In this document: piece by piece, positions 63,114 to 64,000 of the stretch
Layout: every line of letters starts with the position of its first letter
How positions within the stretch are numbered: the first letter of the stretch is position 1
Origin: Nymphaea colorata
Lineage: Eukaryota > Streptophyta > Magnoliopsida > Nymphaeales > Nymphaeaceae
DNA: 64,000 nucleotides
Assembly: GCF_008831285.2 (NCBI RefSeq)
Contig: NC_045141.1
Coordinates: 22,846,742-22,910,741, forward strand
Direction of reading: 5' to 3'
The notes under the pieces: generated by a model
The model's input: the letters and a program-made list of their open reading frames with translations, nothing else
Told to the model about the DNA's origin: nothing
Databases searched by the model: none
Made by a program: the position numbers and the translations under genes

Positions 63114-64000
63114 GTAGGTGTTAGTTGGGTATGGAATTGTTTTTGATAGGTGAGTACAAAGTACATAATTATCCACTATGCTTATGATGTGTTATTCTGT
63201 TTACTATAAATTATTCAGTTTGATATTGTTTCACAAAGCTGGAGCAAATATAGGGCAAATGTACTTTATGTTGTTATTACCAAGTTCCATCCAACTTGAG
63301 GTATCATTTATCAATTTGATCATGCCTATTGAGTATTGGCATATAGCTAGGGCTTGGTTGCTAAAGAGTCGAGTTCACTATGACTTTGTCTTAGAACCCT
63401 CTTGTTTTTTTTTTCTCTGTTCAAGTCCAACCTGATTCTTTTGGTACCAGAAAGGTTGACATATACCCCATCCCATCATATCCTTCAACTGTATTCTCCT
63501 GGTTTTTTGTTTGGCATGGTCTAGATTACTGCAATGTAAGTAGCCTTACTTATTTCATTAACGATCTCTCCATAGCTTCCATACATTTAGGATACTCATG
63601 AAGCTCTTGGAATTACCAGTTCTCCATGGGAGATCTGGGGTAGGAGGGGTGTGCAGATGAAAATATGCAGAAGTATAAAAATTTTTAAGAAGGTAGACGC
63701 AAAATCAATGGAAGAATGGTGCTTTTCTTAGTTTAGGTGTGAAGATAGTGAAAGTGAACTCTTTTAACATAGAAAAGCTAAGCAAAAAGTATACTCATTA
63801 GTGGTTACTCAAATATTGAAAAAACTTAAAAACCTGAAATTATTGGTATTTTATATCAGCTGAAAGGATCAGCAGAATATTTTGGAAAAATCTCAATCCT
63901 TTTGTGAGTTTCCAAGGAAAAGGAAATTGTCATATTTTGTAAGCATATCTTTTCTATTTTTTCATGTTTCTCTTATAATTTAAAAACATTTACGTTTTTT
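63114..64000 (+). other. Intron or unresolved 3' part of the Man1/Src1-domain gene
   Basis: After the donor ACACAG|GTAGGT no further exon matching the domain's C-terminal part was seen before the end of the window. The stretch is AT-rich and non-coding. Confidence 0.5.

Overview
The window is nuclear DNA from a flowering plant. The evidence is spliced genes with GT-AG introns of plant size, plant-specific families (a legumain-type vacuolar processing enzyme, an X8/CBM43 callose-binding protein), AT-rich intergenic DNA with many microsatellites, and several small plant transposons. The sequence alone does not fix the species. No operon, CRISPR array, tRNA or rRNA was seen.

Layout. 1-3.6 kb: 5' part of a minus-strand tubulin-folding cofactor D gene, running off the left edge. 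3.7-10.6 kb: intergenic, with a decayed copy of the cofactor D first exon, a roughly 130-bp tandem repeat and a 1.65-kb hAT-type element. 10.7-15 kb: minus-strand UMP-CMP/adenylate kinase-family gene. 15.5-22.7 kb: intergenic, with a small hAT-type MITE, a Tourist-like MITE, a long AT microsatellite and a LINE remnant. 22.8-27.8 kb: complete plus-strand vacuolar processing enzyme gene (8 exons, 471 aa). 28-31 kb: intergenic, with two unidentified ORFs. 31.2-32.6 kb: minus-strand secreted protein with a catalytically dead GH17 remnant and an X8 domain. 32.7-40.6 kb: gene-poor, with one MITE. 40.7-43.2 kb: minus-strand gene for a small unidentified coiled-coil-like protein. 43.6-47.3 kb: 3.7-kb hAT element with a broken transposase and what looks like a captured host-gene fragment. 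48.6-50 kb: diverged duplicated intergenic segment. 50.4-54.9 kb: complete plus-strand HOP/STI1 co-chaperone gene (7 exons, 581 aa) with a heat-shock element just upstream of its TATA box. 56.2-60.3 kb: minus-strand multi-pass membrane protein. 61.3 kb to the right edge: divergent plus-strand gene for a Man1/Src1 C-terminal-domain protein, cut by the window end.

The genes are an ordinary set of unrelated housekeeping and stress genes and do not form a pathway. HOP (Hsp70-Hsp90 bridging) and cofactor D (tubulin folding) are both folding factors, but nothing ties them together here. The most distinctive content is the hAT family (two large and two small copies, three with exact 8-bp target-site duplications), the gene fragment inside the largest copy, and the clustered promoter motifs of the VPE and HOP genes. 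I found no convincing undescribed biological system.
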